Source: Caballeronia temeraria
GTDB taxonomy: Bacteria; Pseudomonadota; Gammaproteobacteria; Burkholderiales; Burkholderiaceae
NCBI RefSeq assembly: GCF_001544795.2
Contig: NZ_FCOI02000019.1
Coordinates: forward strand, 1-64,000
Length of the DNA stretch: 64,000 nt
Reading direction: 5' to 3'
Position 1 is the first letter of the stretch. Each line of letters begins with the position of its first letter. Shown piece after piece: positions 44,676 through 52,151 of the stretch. The translations under genes and the position numbers were made by a program. The notes beneath the pieces are model-generated. The model had not been told where the DNA came from. It did not search any database and worked only from the letters and a program-made list of their open reading frames with translations.

Positions 44676-45992
44676 ATGAGCGAACTGCTTTCCTGGGGCC
44701 GCTACCCGCGCCTGCCGCAGACCGCGCACGCCGCGCACTGGCGCGATGAAGCGCAGGCGCAATGGCGTGACGTGCAACGCGAACACGGCACGACGCTCGC
44801 CTTCGGCAACGGCCGAAGTTATGGCGACGTTTGCCTCGCGAGTTCGAATCACGTCTTCCAGACGCTTGCGCTCGATCGCATCATTGCCGCCGACTGGACG
44901 CGCGGCATCCTGCGCGCGGAGCCCGGCATCACCTTCGAGCAGATTCTCGCGCTCGCCGTGCCGCGCGGCTGGATGCTGCCCGTCACGCCGGGCACGAAGT
45001 ACGTGACGCTCGGCGGCGCCATCGCCAACGACGTGCACGGCAAGAACCATCACGTGCGCGGCACGTTCGGCCGGCATGTGCGCGCGTTCGGCCTCGCGCG
45101 CAGCGACGGCACGCTCGTCGAATGTTCGCCCGAATCGAACACGGAACTGTTCAACGCGACGATCGGCGGGCTCGGGCTGACAGGGCTCATCCTGTGGGCC
45201 GAATTCTCGTTGATGCCGATCCGCACGAGTCTCATCGACGTGACGACGATCCGCTTCGGCAAGCTCGACGAGTTCTTCGATCTGTCGGAAGAGTACGACG
45301 CGAAGCACGAATACTGCGTCGCGTGGGTCGATTGCGCGAGCCGCGGACCCGCGCTCGGACGCGGCATCTTCATGGCGGGCGATCACGCGATCCACGGTTC
45401 ACTCGATGTCGAACCGCGCAACACGCGCCGCGTGCCGTTCACGCCGCCTGTTTCGCTCATCAACGGCCTCACGCTGCGCGCGTTCAACGAACTGTATTAC
45501 CGGAAGCAGCGCAAGGCGTTCGAGCGGTCGCGCGTCGGCTACGACGGCTATTTCTATCCGCTCGACAGCCTGCTCGAATGGAACCGCATCTACGGGCCGT
45601 CGGGATTTCAGCAATATCAGTGCGTCGTGCCGGCGGCGCATGCGCGCGATGCCGTGCGCGCGATGCTCGATCGCATTTCATCGAGCGGCACGGGTTCGTT
45701 TCTCGCGGTGCTCAAGCGTTGCGGCGACGCTCCCTCGCCCGGGCTGCTGTCCTTTCCGATGGAAGGCACCTCGCTCGCGCTCGATTTTCCGCAGCATGAA
45801 CTGCGCAATTCGCAACTCTTCGCCGCGCTCGACACCATCGTGCGCGAAGCCTGCGGACGCATCTATCCGGCCAAGGACGCGCACATGCCGGGCGCCGATT
45901 TTCGCGCCGCTTATCCTCGCTGGCAGCAGCTCGAATCGCTTCGCGATCCGGCCATGCTGTCGCATTTCTGGAAACGAATGACCGGCCTATGA
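44676..45992 (+). CDS. DprE1-like FAD-dependent decaprenylphosphoryl-ribose oxidase
   Basis: The 438-residue FAD-binding (VAO-fold) oxidase resembles DprE1, which oxidises the 2'-OH of polyprenylphosphoryl ribose. FAD-site blocks NGRSYGD and AIANDVHGKNHH match. At the position of the mycobacterial active-site Cys387 (CVDFP) it has Ala368 (ALDFP), by my alignment from memory. The later AKD block containing the catalytic Lys is kept. Its stop overlaps the DprE2-like start (ATGA). Confidence 0.87.
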   Translation: MSELLSWGRYPRLPQTAHAAHWRDEAQAQWRDVQREHGTTLAFGNGRSYGDVCLASSNHVFQTLALDRIIAADWTRGILRAEPGITFEQILALAVPRGWMLPVTPGTKYVTLGGAIANDVHGKNHHVRGTFGRHVRAFGLARSDGTLVECSPESNTELFNATIGGLGLTGLILWAEFSLMPIRTSLIDVTTIRFGKLDEFFDLSEEYDAKHEYCVAWVDCASRGPALGRGIFMAGDHAIHGSLDVEPRNTRRVPFTPPVSLINGLTLRAFNELYYRKQRKAFERSRVGYDGYFYPLDSLLEWNRIYGPSGFQQYQCVVPAAHARDAVRAMLDRISSSGTGSFLAVLKRCGDAPSPGLLSFPMEGTSLALDFPQHELRNSQLFAALDTIVREACGRIYPAKDAHMPGADFRAAYPRWQQLESLRDPAMLSHFWKRMTGL

Positions 45993-46729
45993 AGAACATC
46001 GTCATCGTGGGCGCCACGTCCGCCATTGCCATCGCCTGCGCCCGCGAGTGGGCCGCGAAAGGCGCGCGCTTCTTTCTCGTCGCGCGCAATCAGGAACGTA
46101 TCGAGCAGGTCGCCGCCGATCTGACCGCGCGCGGGGCCGCGTCGGCTGCGGTGCATCGGCTCGATATCGACAAGCTCGACGATCACGCCGCGATGCTCGC
46201 TGATTGCGCGGCGCAGATGGATTCGATCGATATCGTGCTCGTCGCATCCGGCACCCTGCCCGATCAGGCGCAATGTCAGAGCGATCCGGCCGTCGCCGTG
46301 CGCGAGTTCCACACCAACGCGCTCTCGCTGATCGCCCTGCTCACGCCCATCGCCAACCGGCTCGAAGCGCAGCGGCACGGCACGCTCGCGGTGATTTCAT
46401 CGGTGGCGGGAGATCGCGGGCGTCCGTCGAACTATCTGTACGGCAGCGCGAAGGCCGCGCTGCAGGCGTTTCTCGAAGGCCTGCGCGCGCGGTTGTTCAA
46501 GGTCGGCGTGCATGTCGTCGATATCAAGCCCGGCTTCGTCGCCACGCCGATGACCGCCGGCCTGCCGCTGCCCGGCCCGCTCGTCGCGACGCCGGAGAAA
46601 GTGGCGAAGGACATCGTGCGGGGTATCGAGAGGAAGAAGGACGTGCTTTATACGCCGTGGTTCTGGTGGGGCATCATGCTGATCATTCGCAACGTGCCGC
46701 GCTTCGTGTTCAAGCGCGCGTCGCTTTAG
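45989..46729 (+). CDS. DprE2-like SDR, decaprenylphosphoryl-arabinose forming
   Basis: The 246-residue short-chain dehydrogenase has GATSAIAIACAREWA at the cofactor site, the catalytic Ser in VISSVAGDRG and YGSAK. With DprE1 it would reduce the 2'-keto intermediate to polyprenylphosphoryl-D-arabinofuranose. A hydrophobic C-terminal patch (FWWGIMLIIRNVPRFVF) may hold it at the membrane. It is translationally coupled to the oxidase gene. Confidence 0.87.
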   Translation: MKNIVIVGATSAIAIACAREWAAKGARFFLVARNQERIEQVAADLTARGAASAAVHRLDIDKLDDHAAMLADCAAQMDSIDIVLVASGTLPDQAQCQSDPAVAVREFHTNALSLIALLTPIANRLEAQRHGTLAVISSVAGDRGRPSNYLYGSAKAALQAFLEGLRARLFKVGVHVVDIKPGFVATPMTAGLPLPGPLVATPEKVAKDIVRGIERKKDVLYTPWFWWGIMLIIRNVPRFVFKRASL

Positions 46730-46856
46730 GAAGCGTGCGGAATACGTCGATGTGCCACGAGCAACGCGAGCCGCATGGTCAGGACGATTCGCGCGCGGGC
46801 GCCGTCGACCAACACCGCGGCCGATAGCTGCGATGCTCTGAATCAAATCATGGGCA

Positions 46857-46877
46857 CCGGCCAGCCGCGGCGGCCGG
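46857..46877. terminator. Possible hairpin between convergent genes
   Basis: CCGGCC and GGCCGG pair around a GC-rich loop between the DprE2-like and GT-C genes, which converge. No T-tract is present on either side, so a terminator function is tentative. Confidence 0.3.
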
Positions 46878-46891
46878 GCCCAATGCGCGGC

Positions 46892-48961
46892 TCAATCCTG
46901 GGCGGCGGGCTGAGGAGCGAGGGTTTGTGCGGCAGGCGCCACGGCATCGGCTTCCAGACGCACGTAGCGCAGTCGCACCGAGCGCTGACGATTATCCGAG
47001 TCGATCTGAGGAATGAACGGCACATGCCGATCCACATGGAAATCGATCTCGAGCGGCTTGTCCTCATCCGAACCCGGACAGTCCAGCGAAAGCACGAAGG
47101 TATGCACCCCGCTCTCGGTGAGATCCGCTTTCCGGTCGAGGCAACCGGGACTCGAAATCTCCAGGACGGGGTAATGCGGACCCACGTCCCGGATCAGTTC
47201 AGGCGTGACCTCGATCCCGATGCGCACCGTATCCTGGTGCTTGCGCTTGAGCAGCACGGCGGCATCCGGCGACATCCAGGCGTCGCGATCGCCTTCGCGT
47301 TGATATATCCCCCGCCGGGCATCGTAATCAGCGCGCGAAAAGTCGAGACTGCTCGACAGATTCGCCGGATTCTCATCCTTCGTCGTGAACGGGACATAGG
47401 GCCGGACCGCACCGAGACGGTAGATCGACCCGCCATCCGATTTCATCACGGGAACGTAAGACGCGCGATCCAGCACGCCCTGAATGGTCGATTCTGCGAT
47501 GCCCTGCGAATAGATATCGGTCACGAGGAATTTGACCGGCACCGAATTGATTCGGTCGACCGGCCAGTGTTCGAGGTTCATGAAATGCCGCCCCGAGAAC
47601 AGCGCGATGACCGGGGACTGCCACCAGCCCGTTCCGAAGAGCGTCGCGTTGGCTGGCAGCGCCTTCACGTCCTGCGCGACCCGCAACATCTGAAGCGCAT
47701 AGCCCGGCGGCTGCGGCGGATTCGAAATGAATTCGCCGGTTCGCATGAGGCTGATCTGCCCGAATACCGCGAAGGCGAGCGCCGCTGCCGCCACCGCGGG
47801 CAGCACCTCCCGACGTGCCTTCCAGTTCGCGAACACCGATGCGACCCGCGCGTACGTTGCCACGAGCATCGCGGCCAGAAGACACTGAAGCAGAAGCAAG
47901 CCGGCAATGATCCGGCGCAGCCACAAGTAGGCCTCCGGCGTGATGAACAACCACCAGAAGAAATAGAGTCCGCACACCACCGACAAAACGCCGATCCCCA
48001 GACGCACGCGCGTGGGCGTCGACCGATTGATCGCCAGAAGTACGCCCAGGACGATCGGCACGACGATCAGCGCGGCAAGCGCAACGGGTGGAACGCCGCT
48101 CATCTCCGAGAGCGCCTTCAGATGCAGGAGCCCGGATTCGATCCGTCCATGATGCACCGCTCCCGTGCGCTTCGCGCCGGACTGCGAGCGGATCTGTGCG
48201 AGCTGATAGCGCCACCAGTCGACATAGTCGTGCAGGTGGCGCAACTGTATGAGCCGGAACACTTCCCAGACCACGATCGGAAGCACGAAGCCCGCGGCAA
48301 GCGCGAACAGGCGGGTCCACCGGCGCGGTTGCGCGAGGATCACACAGCCGAGAACCAGCACGGCGGGCGCAATGCAGACGAGCGCCACGACCTTCGTCAA
48401 GTAGGACACGCCGAACAGCAACCCCGCCGCGAAGAGACGACGGTCGCTGAGTCCGCTGTCCGGTCCGGTCGGCAGCAGCACGATCAGACCGCCAATGAAC
48501 CATACGAGCATGGGAATCTCGCCGTATCCGTTCATCGAGAATTCGGCGAAGCCCGGCGTCATCAGACATCCCGTGACCGCGAAGAGCGCGAGCCACAGCG
48601 ACACATTCAGCCGCCGCAAGAGCGTTACGATGACAATGACAAGCGCGAACACGTACACGAGATTGACGACCTGCGTGGTGAACGGCCTCACACCGCCGAT
48701 CCAGAACGCAAGCGCAGCGGGCAGTATGAACGGGCCGTCCGTCTGTGCAGGGAAGCCGAAGAAGCGGTCATAGAAGAAACCGTATCCGGTGCCGTGCAAC
48801 AGCGATTGCGCCGTGTTGAGATTCATCGCGCCGTCGAAGCTGGGCGGCGCAACGAGCGCATACCGCCACAGCAGAACGAGCATCCAGACGATGATCAACG
48901 CAAAGGCGGCGCTCGCAAGCGCAGCCGCAAATCGAAGTCCTGAAGGGAAACGCGAAGTCAT
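46892..48961 (-). CDS. GT-C-like polytopic glycosyltransferase 1
   Basis: This is a 689-residue protein with about a dozen membrane segments in the first 420 residues and a periplasmic C-terminal domain of about 270 residues. Its first periplasmic loop holds an acidic residue in SFDGAMNLNTAQSL, where GT39/ArnT-type enzymes carry the catalytic Asp. Such enzymes use polyprenyl-phosphate sugars. Lying next to the DprE pathway, it is a candidate arabinofuranosyltransferase, but donor identity is not proven. ATG 48961 follows a TTG at 48964 and is preferred. Confidence 0.72.
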   Translation of the reverse strand: MTSRFPSGLRFAAALASAAFALIIVWMLVLLWRYALVAPPSFDGAMNLNTAQSLLHGTGYGFFYDRFFGFPAQTDGPFILPAALAFWIGGVRPFTTQVVNLVYVFALVIVIVTLLRRLNVSLWLALFAVTGCLMTPGFAEFSMNGYGEIPMLVWFIGGLIVLLPTGPDSGLSDRRLFAAGLLFGVSYLTKVVALVCIAPAVLVLGCVILAQPRRWTRLFALAAGFVLPIVVWEVFRLIQLRHLHDYVDWWRYQLAQIRSQSGAKRTGAVHHGRIESGLLHLKALSEMSGVPPVALAALIVVPIVLGVLLAINRSTPTRVRLGIGVLSVVCGLYFFWWLFITPEAYLWLRRIIAGLLLLQCLLAAMLVATYARVASVFANWKARREVLPAVAAAALAFAVFGQISLMRTGEFISNPPQPPGYALQMLRVAQDVKALPANATLFGTGWWQSPVIALFSGRHFMNLEHWPVDRINSVPVKFLVTDIYSQGIAESTIQGVLDRASYVPVMKSDGGSIYRLGAVRPYVPFTTKDENPANLSSSLDFSRADYDARRGIYQREGDRDAWMSPDAAVLLKRKHQDTVRIGIEVTPELIRDVGPHYPVLEISSPGCLDRKADLTESGVHTFVLSLDCPGSDEDKPLEIDFHVDRHVPFIPQIDSDNRQRSVRLRYVRLEADAVAPAAQTLAPQPAAQD

Positions 48962-49082
48962 CAAGTTTGATCGAATTGAACAGTCTCGCGCCGTCCGTAC
49001 GTGTGCGGAGGCGGGCCAACCGGGAACTCACACACGCGGAGATACCCTCCCGCGCATTCGGCGTGAACGCAGACTACACGGC

Positions 49083-49493
49083 TCAGTTCTGCGGATTCGG
49101 ATCGTGCTTCGGCCGCCGGAACACCCAGAATTTCGCCACGGTGTAGTTGACCAGCAAACCCGCGATCGAACCGGCGCCGACCGCCAGCAGAGGCAGATAC
49201 GTCTGATAGTGAAACGAGGACATCACGAGGCGGTAGCACAGAAGATTGACGACCCCGCCGCCGGACATCGCGACAATATAGCTCACCCACTCGCGCAGCA
49301 CGCTGCGATGCGCGCTGGGCGAGAACGTGATGCGCCGGTTTATAACCCAGGTCGCCGTCGCGGCACAGAGGAACGATACGAATCGCCCCGACATGAAGCC
49401 CATCGAGAGCCAGAGCATCGCGTACAGGACGGCGCTGTCGACCAGAAAGCCGATCACGCCGACTACGCCAAAGCGGAAAAACTGAACGATCAT
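49083..49493 (-). CDS. GtrA-family membrane protein 2
   Basis: The 136-residue protein has four hydrophobic segments and GtrA motifs (FFRFGVVGVIGFLVDSAVLY at the start, NYTVAKFWVF near the end). ATG 49493 overlaps the stop of the DPM-type GT2 gene (ATGA), so the pair is translationally coupled. Together they fit the GtrA-GtrB arrangement that builds and flips an Und-P-sugar. The upstream extension to 49628 is rejected. Confidence 0.88.
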   Translation of the reverse strand: MIVQFFRFGVVGVIGFLVDSAVLYAMLWLSMGFMSGRFVSFLCAATATWVINRRITFSPSAHRSVLREWVSYIVAMSGGGVVNLLCYRLVMSSFHYQTYLPLLAVGAGSIAGLLVNYTVAKFWVFRRPKHDPNPQN

Positions 49494-50425
49494 CTGGTGT
49501 TCGCCATCGAAGGACCGGGAGTTGCAAGATACGCGAAACGCTTTACTTCCAGCCGGCCTTTGGTGACCGTATCGAGCACGAGTCCACACACGAGAAAAAG
49601 AAAGCCGAGCAAGGCCAGCGCCGCGCACAGCAGCGCGGTCGGCAGCCGTGGCACCAGGCCCGTGGCGAAATATGTTTCGAAGACCGGCACGGCCAGGACG
49701 ATCGAGAGCAAGAGCATCAGCGCAAAGCAGATGCTGAAGAAAGCCAGCGGACGCTCGAGCTTGAACAGACGAAGGATCGTCATGAGAATGCGGAAGCCGT
49801 CGCGATAGGTGTTCAGCTTGCTCTCCGATCCCTCGGGCCGGCTGCCGTAAATTGTGTCGATTTCGACAACGGGCATGCGAAGTTCGAGTGCATGCACGGC
49901 CAGTTCCGTCTCGGTTTCGAAGCCCTTGGCGTGTGCCGAGAAAGACTTCACGTAACGGCGCGAGAAAACCCGGTAGCCGGACAGCATATCGCGGAACGTG
50001 CGGCCGAAGATGGACGCCGCGAAGCCGGTCAACATGGCGTTGCCGAAGCGATGCCCCGGCCGGTACGCCGCGGCCTCATCCGTTACGCGGCAGCCGACCA
50101 CCATGTCGAGTCCGTCGTTGACCAGTGCGTCGATGAGCTTCGGCGCGACGCTGGCGTCATAGGTATCGTCTCCGTCGACCATCACATACACGTCTGCTTC
50201 CACGTCGGCGAACATCCGCCGGATGACATTGCCCTTGCCCTGCAGGCTGACGCCGCGAACGTGTGCACCCGCGCGCCGTGCGATCTCCGCGGTGCCGTCC
50301 GTCGAGTTGTTGTCGAAAACGTGGATGTCTGCGTCGGGCAGGGATTGCCGAAAGTCCGCAACCACCTTTCCTATGGATTTCGCCTCGTTATAGCAAGGGA
50401 TGATCACCGCAATCCTGTTGTTCAA
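49490..50425 (-). CDS. DPM/GtrB-type glycosyltransferase family 2 (polyprenyl-P-sugar synthase)
   Basis: The 311-residue enzyme has the DPM1-like GT2 domain (VIIPCYNEAKSIGKV, MVDGDDTYD as DxD region) followed by two C-terminal membrane helices (from about residue 230). It would transfer a sugar from a nucleotide donor to undecaprenyl phosphate. Coupling with GtrA 2 and closeness to GT-C 1 suggest a three-part glycan-modification system. Confidence 0.88.
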   Translation of the reverse strand: MNNRIAVIIPCYNEAKSIGKVVADFRQSLPDADIHVFDNNSTDGTAEIARRAGAHVRGVSLQGKGNVIRRMFADVEADVYVMVDGDDTYDASVAPKLIDALVNDGLDMVVGCRVTDEAAAYRPGHRFGNAMLTGFAASIFGRTFRDMLSGYRVFSRRYVKSFSAHAKGFETETELAVHALELRMPVVEIDTIYGSRPEGSESKLNTYRDGFRILMTILRLFKLERPLAFFSICFALMLLLSIVLAVPVFETYFATGLVPRLPTALLCAALALLGFLFLVCGLVLDTVTKGRLEVKRFAYLATPGPSMANTR

Positions 50426-50700
50426 TTCGTTCCTCCGACTCCATTTGATATTGCGGCCCGTTCCATTTCAAATGTGAGCCGACTTCCAGATCGCTCAGCA
50501 CGACAATGGATGCGCCCTTTCAGCGCACAACCTCTCAGTATAGAGCATCTCAAAAAATGTAGCTGTTAGCCGACTCCCTTTTATGTAACAAAAACTTTCC
50601 TAAGTACTTGTTTTGTTGTCTGATTTATATAGTTGCTAAAATTCAACTGTTAATTTGCGTGGCCATACATATGACGCGGGCAGTTGGGAGTGCAGCAGCG
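50426..50700. promoter_or_regulatory. AT-rich divergent promoter region, GT2 / APS kinase
   Basis: The 275-base spacer is markedly AT-rich relative to its neighbours, most strongly at 50540-50660. A candidate sigma-70 promoter for the APS kinase gene is TTGTTG (50613-50618), an 18-base spacer and TAAAAT (50637-50642). The composition suggests acquired or silenced DNA. Confidence 0.45.
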
Positions 50701-51258
50701 ATGTGTCTCGATGATTTTGGGCTTACTACCCGTTCCGGGCCTGTTTTCTGGCTGACGGGCTTGTCGGGGGCGGGAAAATCCACGCTCGCGTACCGCACCA
50801 GCCGGCAACTCGCGGAACAGGGATTTCACACCATCGTTCTCGACGGCGATGTCCTTCGCGGAGGCCTGAATTCCGATCTGAATTTTTCCGCCGACGGTCG
50901 CGCCGAGAGCGTGCGGCGAGCCGCCGAAGTCGCCGCCTTATGCGCGAAGGCCTCGATTGTCGTGTTCGTCTCGTTAGTCTCGCCCTTCGAAGCCGGACGG
51001 GCACGAGCGCGCCAGATCATCGGCCCGACATTTCACGAGATCTATGTGGAAGCCGACTATCCGACCTGTAACGCACGGGACGTAAAGGGTTTCTACAAAC
51101 TCGCCGAGGCGGGTCAGATACAGAACTTCACGGGGCTCACGTCGCCCTATGAGATTCCTCGCACGCCGGAACTCGTCGTCAATACCATGACTTCCGATGT
51201 CCTCGAATGCGTCGGGAAGTTGACCGATTACGCGTTGACGCACAGCGGCGCGAAGTGA
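50701..51258 (+). CDS. cysC: Adenylylsulfate (APS) kinase
   Basis: This is a 185-residue APS kinase that phosphorylates APS to PAPS, the sulfate donor. P-loop GLSGAGKST, the APS-binding LDGDVLRGGLNSDLNFS, and FTGLTSPYEIP are all typical. ATG 50701 gives the usual length with a GGGAG site 10 bases upstream; in-frame ATGs at 50671 and 50608 would add atypical residues. No ATP sulfurylase gene is nearby, so APS must come from elsewhere. It lies 31 bases from a sulfotransferase gene, pointing to sulfation rather than cysteine synthesis. Confidence 0.9.
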   Translation: MCLDDFGLTTRSGPVFWLTGLSGAGKSTLAYRTSRQLAEQGFHTIVLDGDVLRGGLNSDLNFSADGRAESVRRAAEVAALCAKASIVVFVSLVSPFEAGRARARQIIGPTFHEIYVEADYPTCNARDVKGFYKLAEAGQIQNFTGLTSPYEIPRTPELVVNTMTSDVLECVGKLTDYALTHSGAK

Positions 51259-51289
51259 TCCGCATCACACCAAAAGGGAAGAAAAACCG

Positions 51290-52081
51290 ATGCGCTCAGT
51301 GATCATTCACTATCACCTGTTCAAAAACGCAGGCTCGACTGTCGACGCGATTCTGAGTCGAAATTTCTCGGAAGATGAACATGGTCATATCGAGGGCCCG
51401 CATCCGTGGTCGACGGTGAGTCCGGATGAATTATTGGAATTCGTCGTCGCGAACCCGCGGCTTCGGGCGGTATCGAGCCATCAGGCGCGACTCCCCTTGC
51501 CGCGTCACGCCGATTTCACTTTCATTCCAATCCTGTTTCTGCGGCATCCGCTGGATCGTTTCGCCTCCGTGTATGAATTCGAGCGGAGGCAATCACCGGA
51601 CAGCACGAGCCCGAGCGTCAAAATCGCGCAAAGCGGTGGACTACGTGAATTTGCCGAGTGGACGGTGAGTCGCGATGCCACTGCGGTATGCCGCAATTTT
51701 CAGGTCCTTCATCTGGCCGGGATTCAGGGCGACATGCGCCATGCGCGCGCAACGCACGAAGACTATGTCCGGGCGCTTTCCGCTCTGGCCGCTCTGCCCT
51801 TCTTTGGGCTCGTCGAAGCTTTCGACGAATCGCTCGCGGGTTTGCGCGAACTACTTCGTCCTTCGATCGGAGAACTGGAAAGTCAGTTTAATATTCAGAA
51901 CTCCTCTCCGGGCCGCAGCGGTCGACTCGAAGATCGCATCCAGCATATCAAGACCGAATTGGGCGCTTCACTGTATCGCGATTTGATGGAAGTGAATGCG
52001 CTCGACATGTTGCTCTATGAAACGGCGCGTCGCCGGTTTCAGACGAACATCGAGCGCCTTTCCGAGCAGCGCCCTGCGTGA
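51290..52081 (+). CDS. Sulfotransferase family protein
   Basis: The 263-residue protein has a 5'-phosphosulfate-binding loop (HLFKNAGSTV, residues about 9-18) and a 3'-phosphate-binding block (LRHPLDRFASVYEF), the layout of the sulfotransferase-2 family. It would use PAPS made by the adjacent kinase to sulfate a carbohydrate or lipid acceptor. A GGGAAG ribosome binding site precedes the ATG. No signal peptide is seen, so the reaction is cytoplasmic, before export. The acceptor is unknown. Confidence 0.82.
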   Translation: MRSVIIHYHLFKNAGSTVDAILSRNFSEDEHGHIEGPHPWSTVSPDELLEFVVANPRLRAVSSHQARLPLPRHADFTFIPILFLRHPLDRFASVYEFERRQSPDSTSPSVKIAQSGGLREFAEWTVSRDATAVCRNFQVLHLAGIQGDMRHARATHEDYVRALSALAALPFFGLVEAFDESLAGLRELLRPSIGELESQFNIQNSSPGRSGRLEDRIQHIKTELGASLYRDLMEVNALDMLLYETARRRFQTNIERLSEQRPA

Positions 52082-52107
52082 TGGTCGCGTAAGAGCGTTC
52101 GCGGTCT

Positions 52108-52148
52108 CTTGTCTGAGTGCGTGTCCCGGGGACACGCACTCAGACAAG
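52108..52148. terminator. 41-base perfect palindromic hairpin between convergent genes
   Basis: A 19-bp perfect inverted repeat (CTTGTCTGAGTGCGTGTCC and its complement) surrounds a 3-base loop. It fills most of the 70-base gap between the sulfotransferase and MBOAT genes, which converge. No T-tract follows on either strand, yet symmetry and position favour a bidirectional terminator or an mRNA-end stabiliser. Confidence 0.65.
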
Positions 52149-52151
52149 GTA

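Noticed and set aside
46775..48943. A 722-residue plus-strand open frame.
   Set aside because: It is antisense to the GT-C-like membrane protein gene and lacks hydrophobic or family features.
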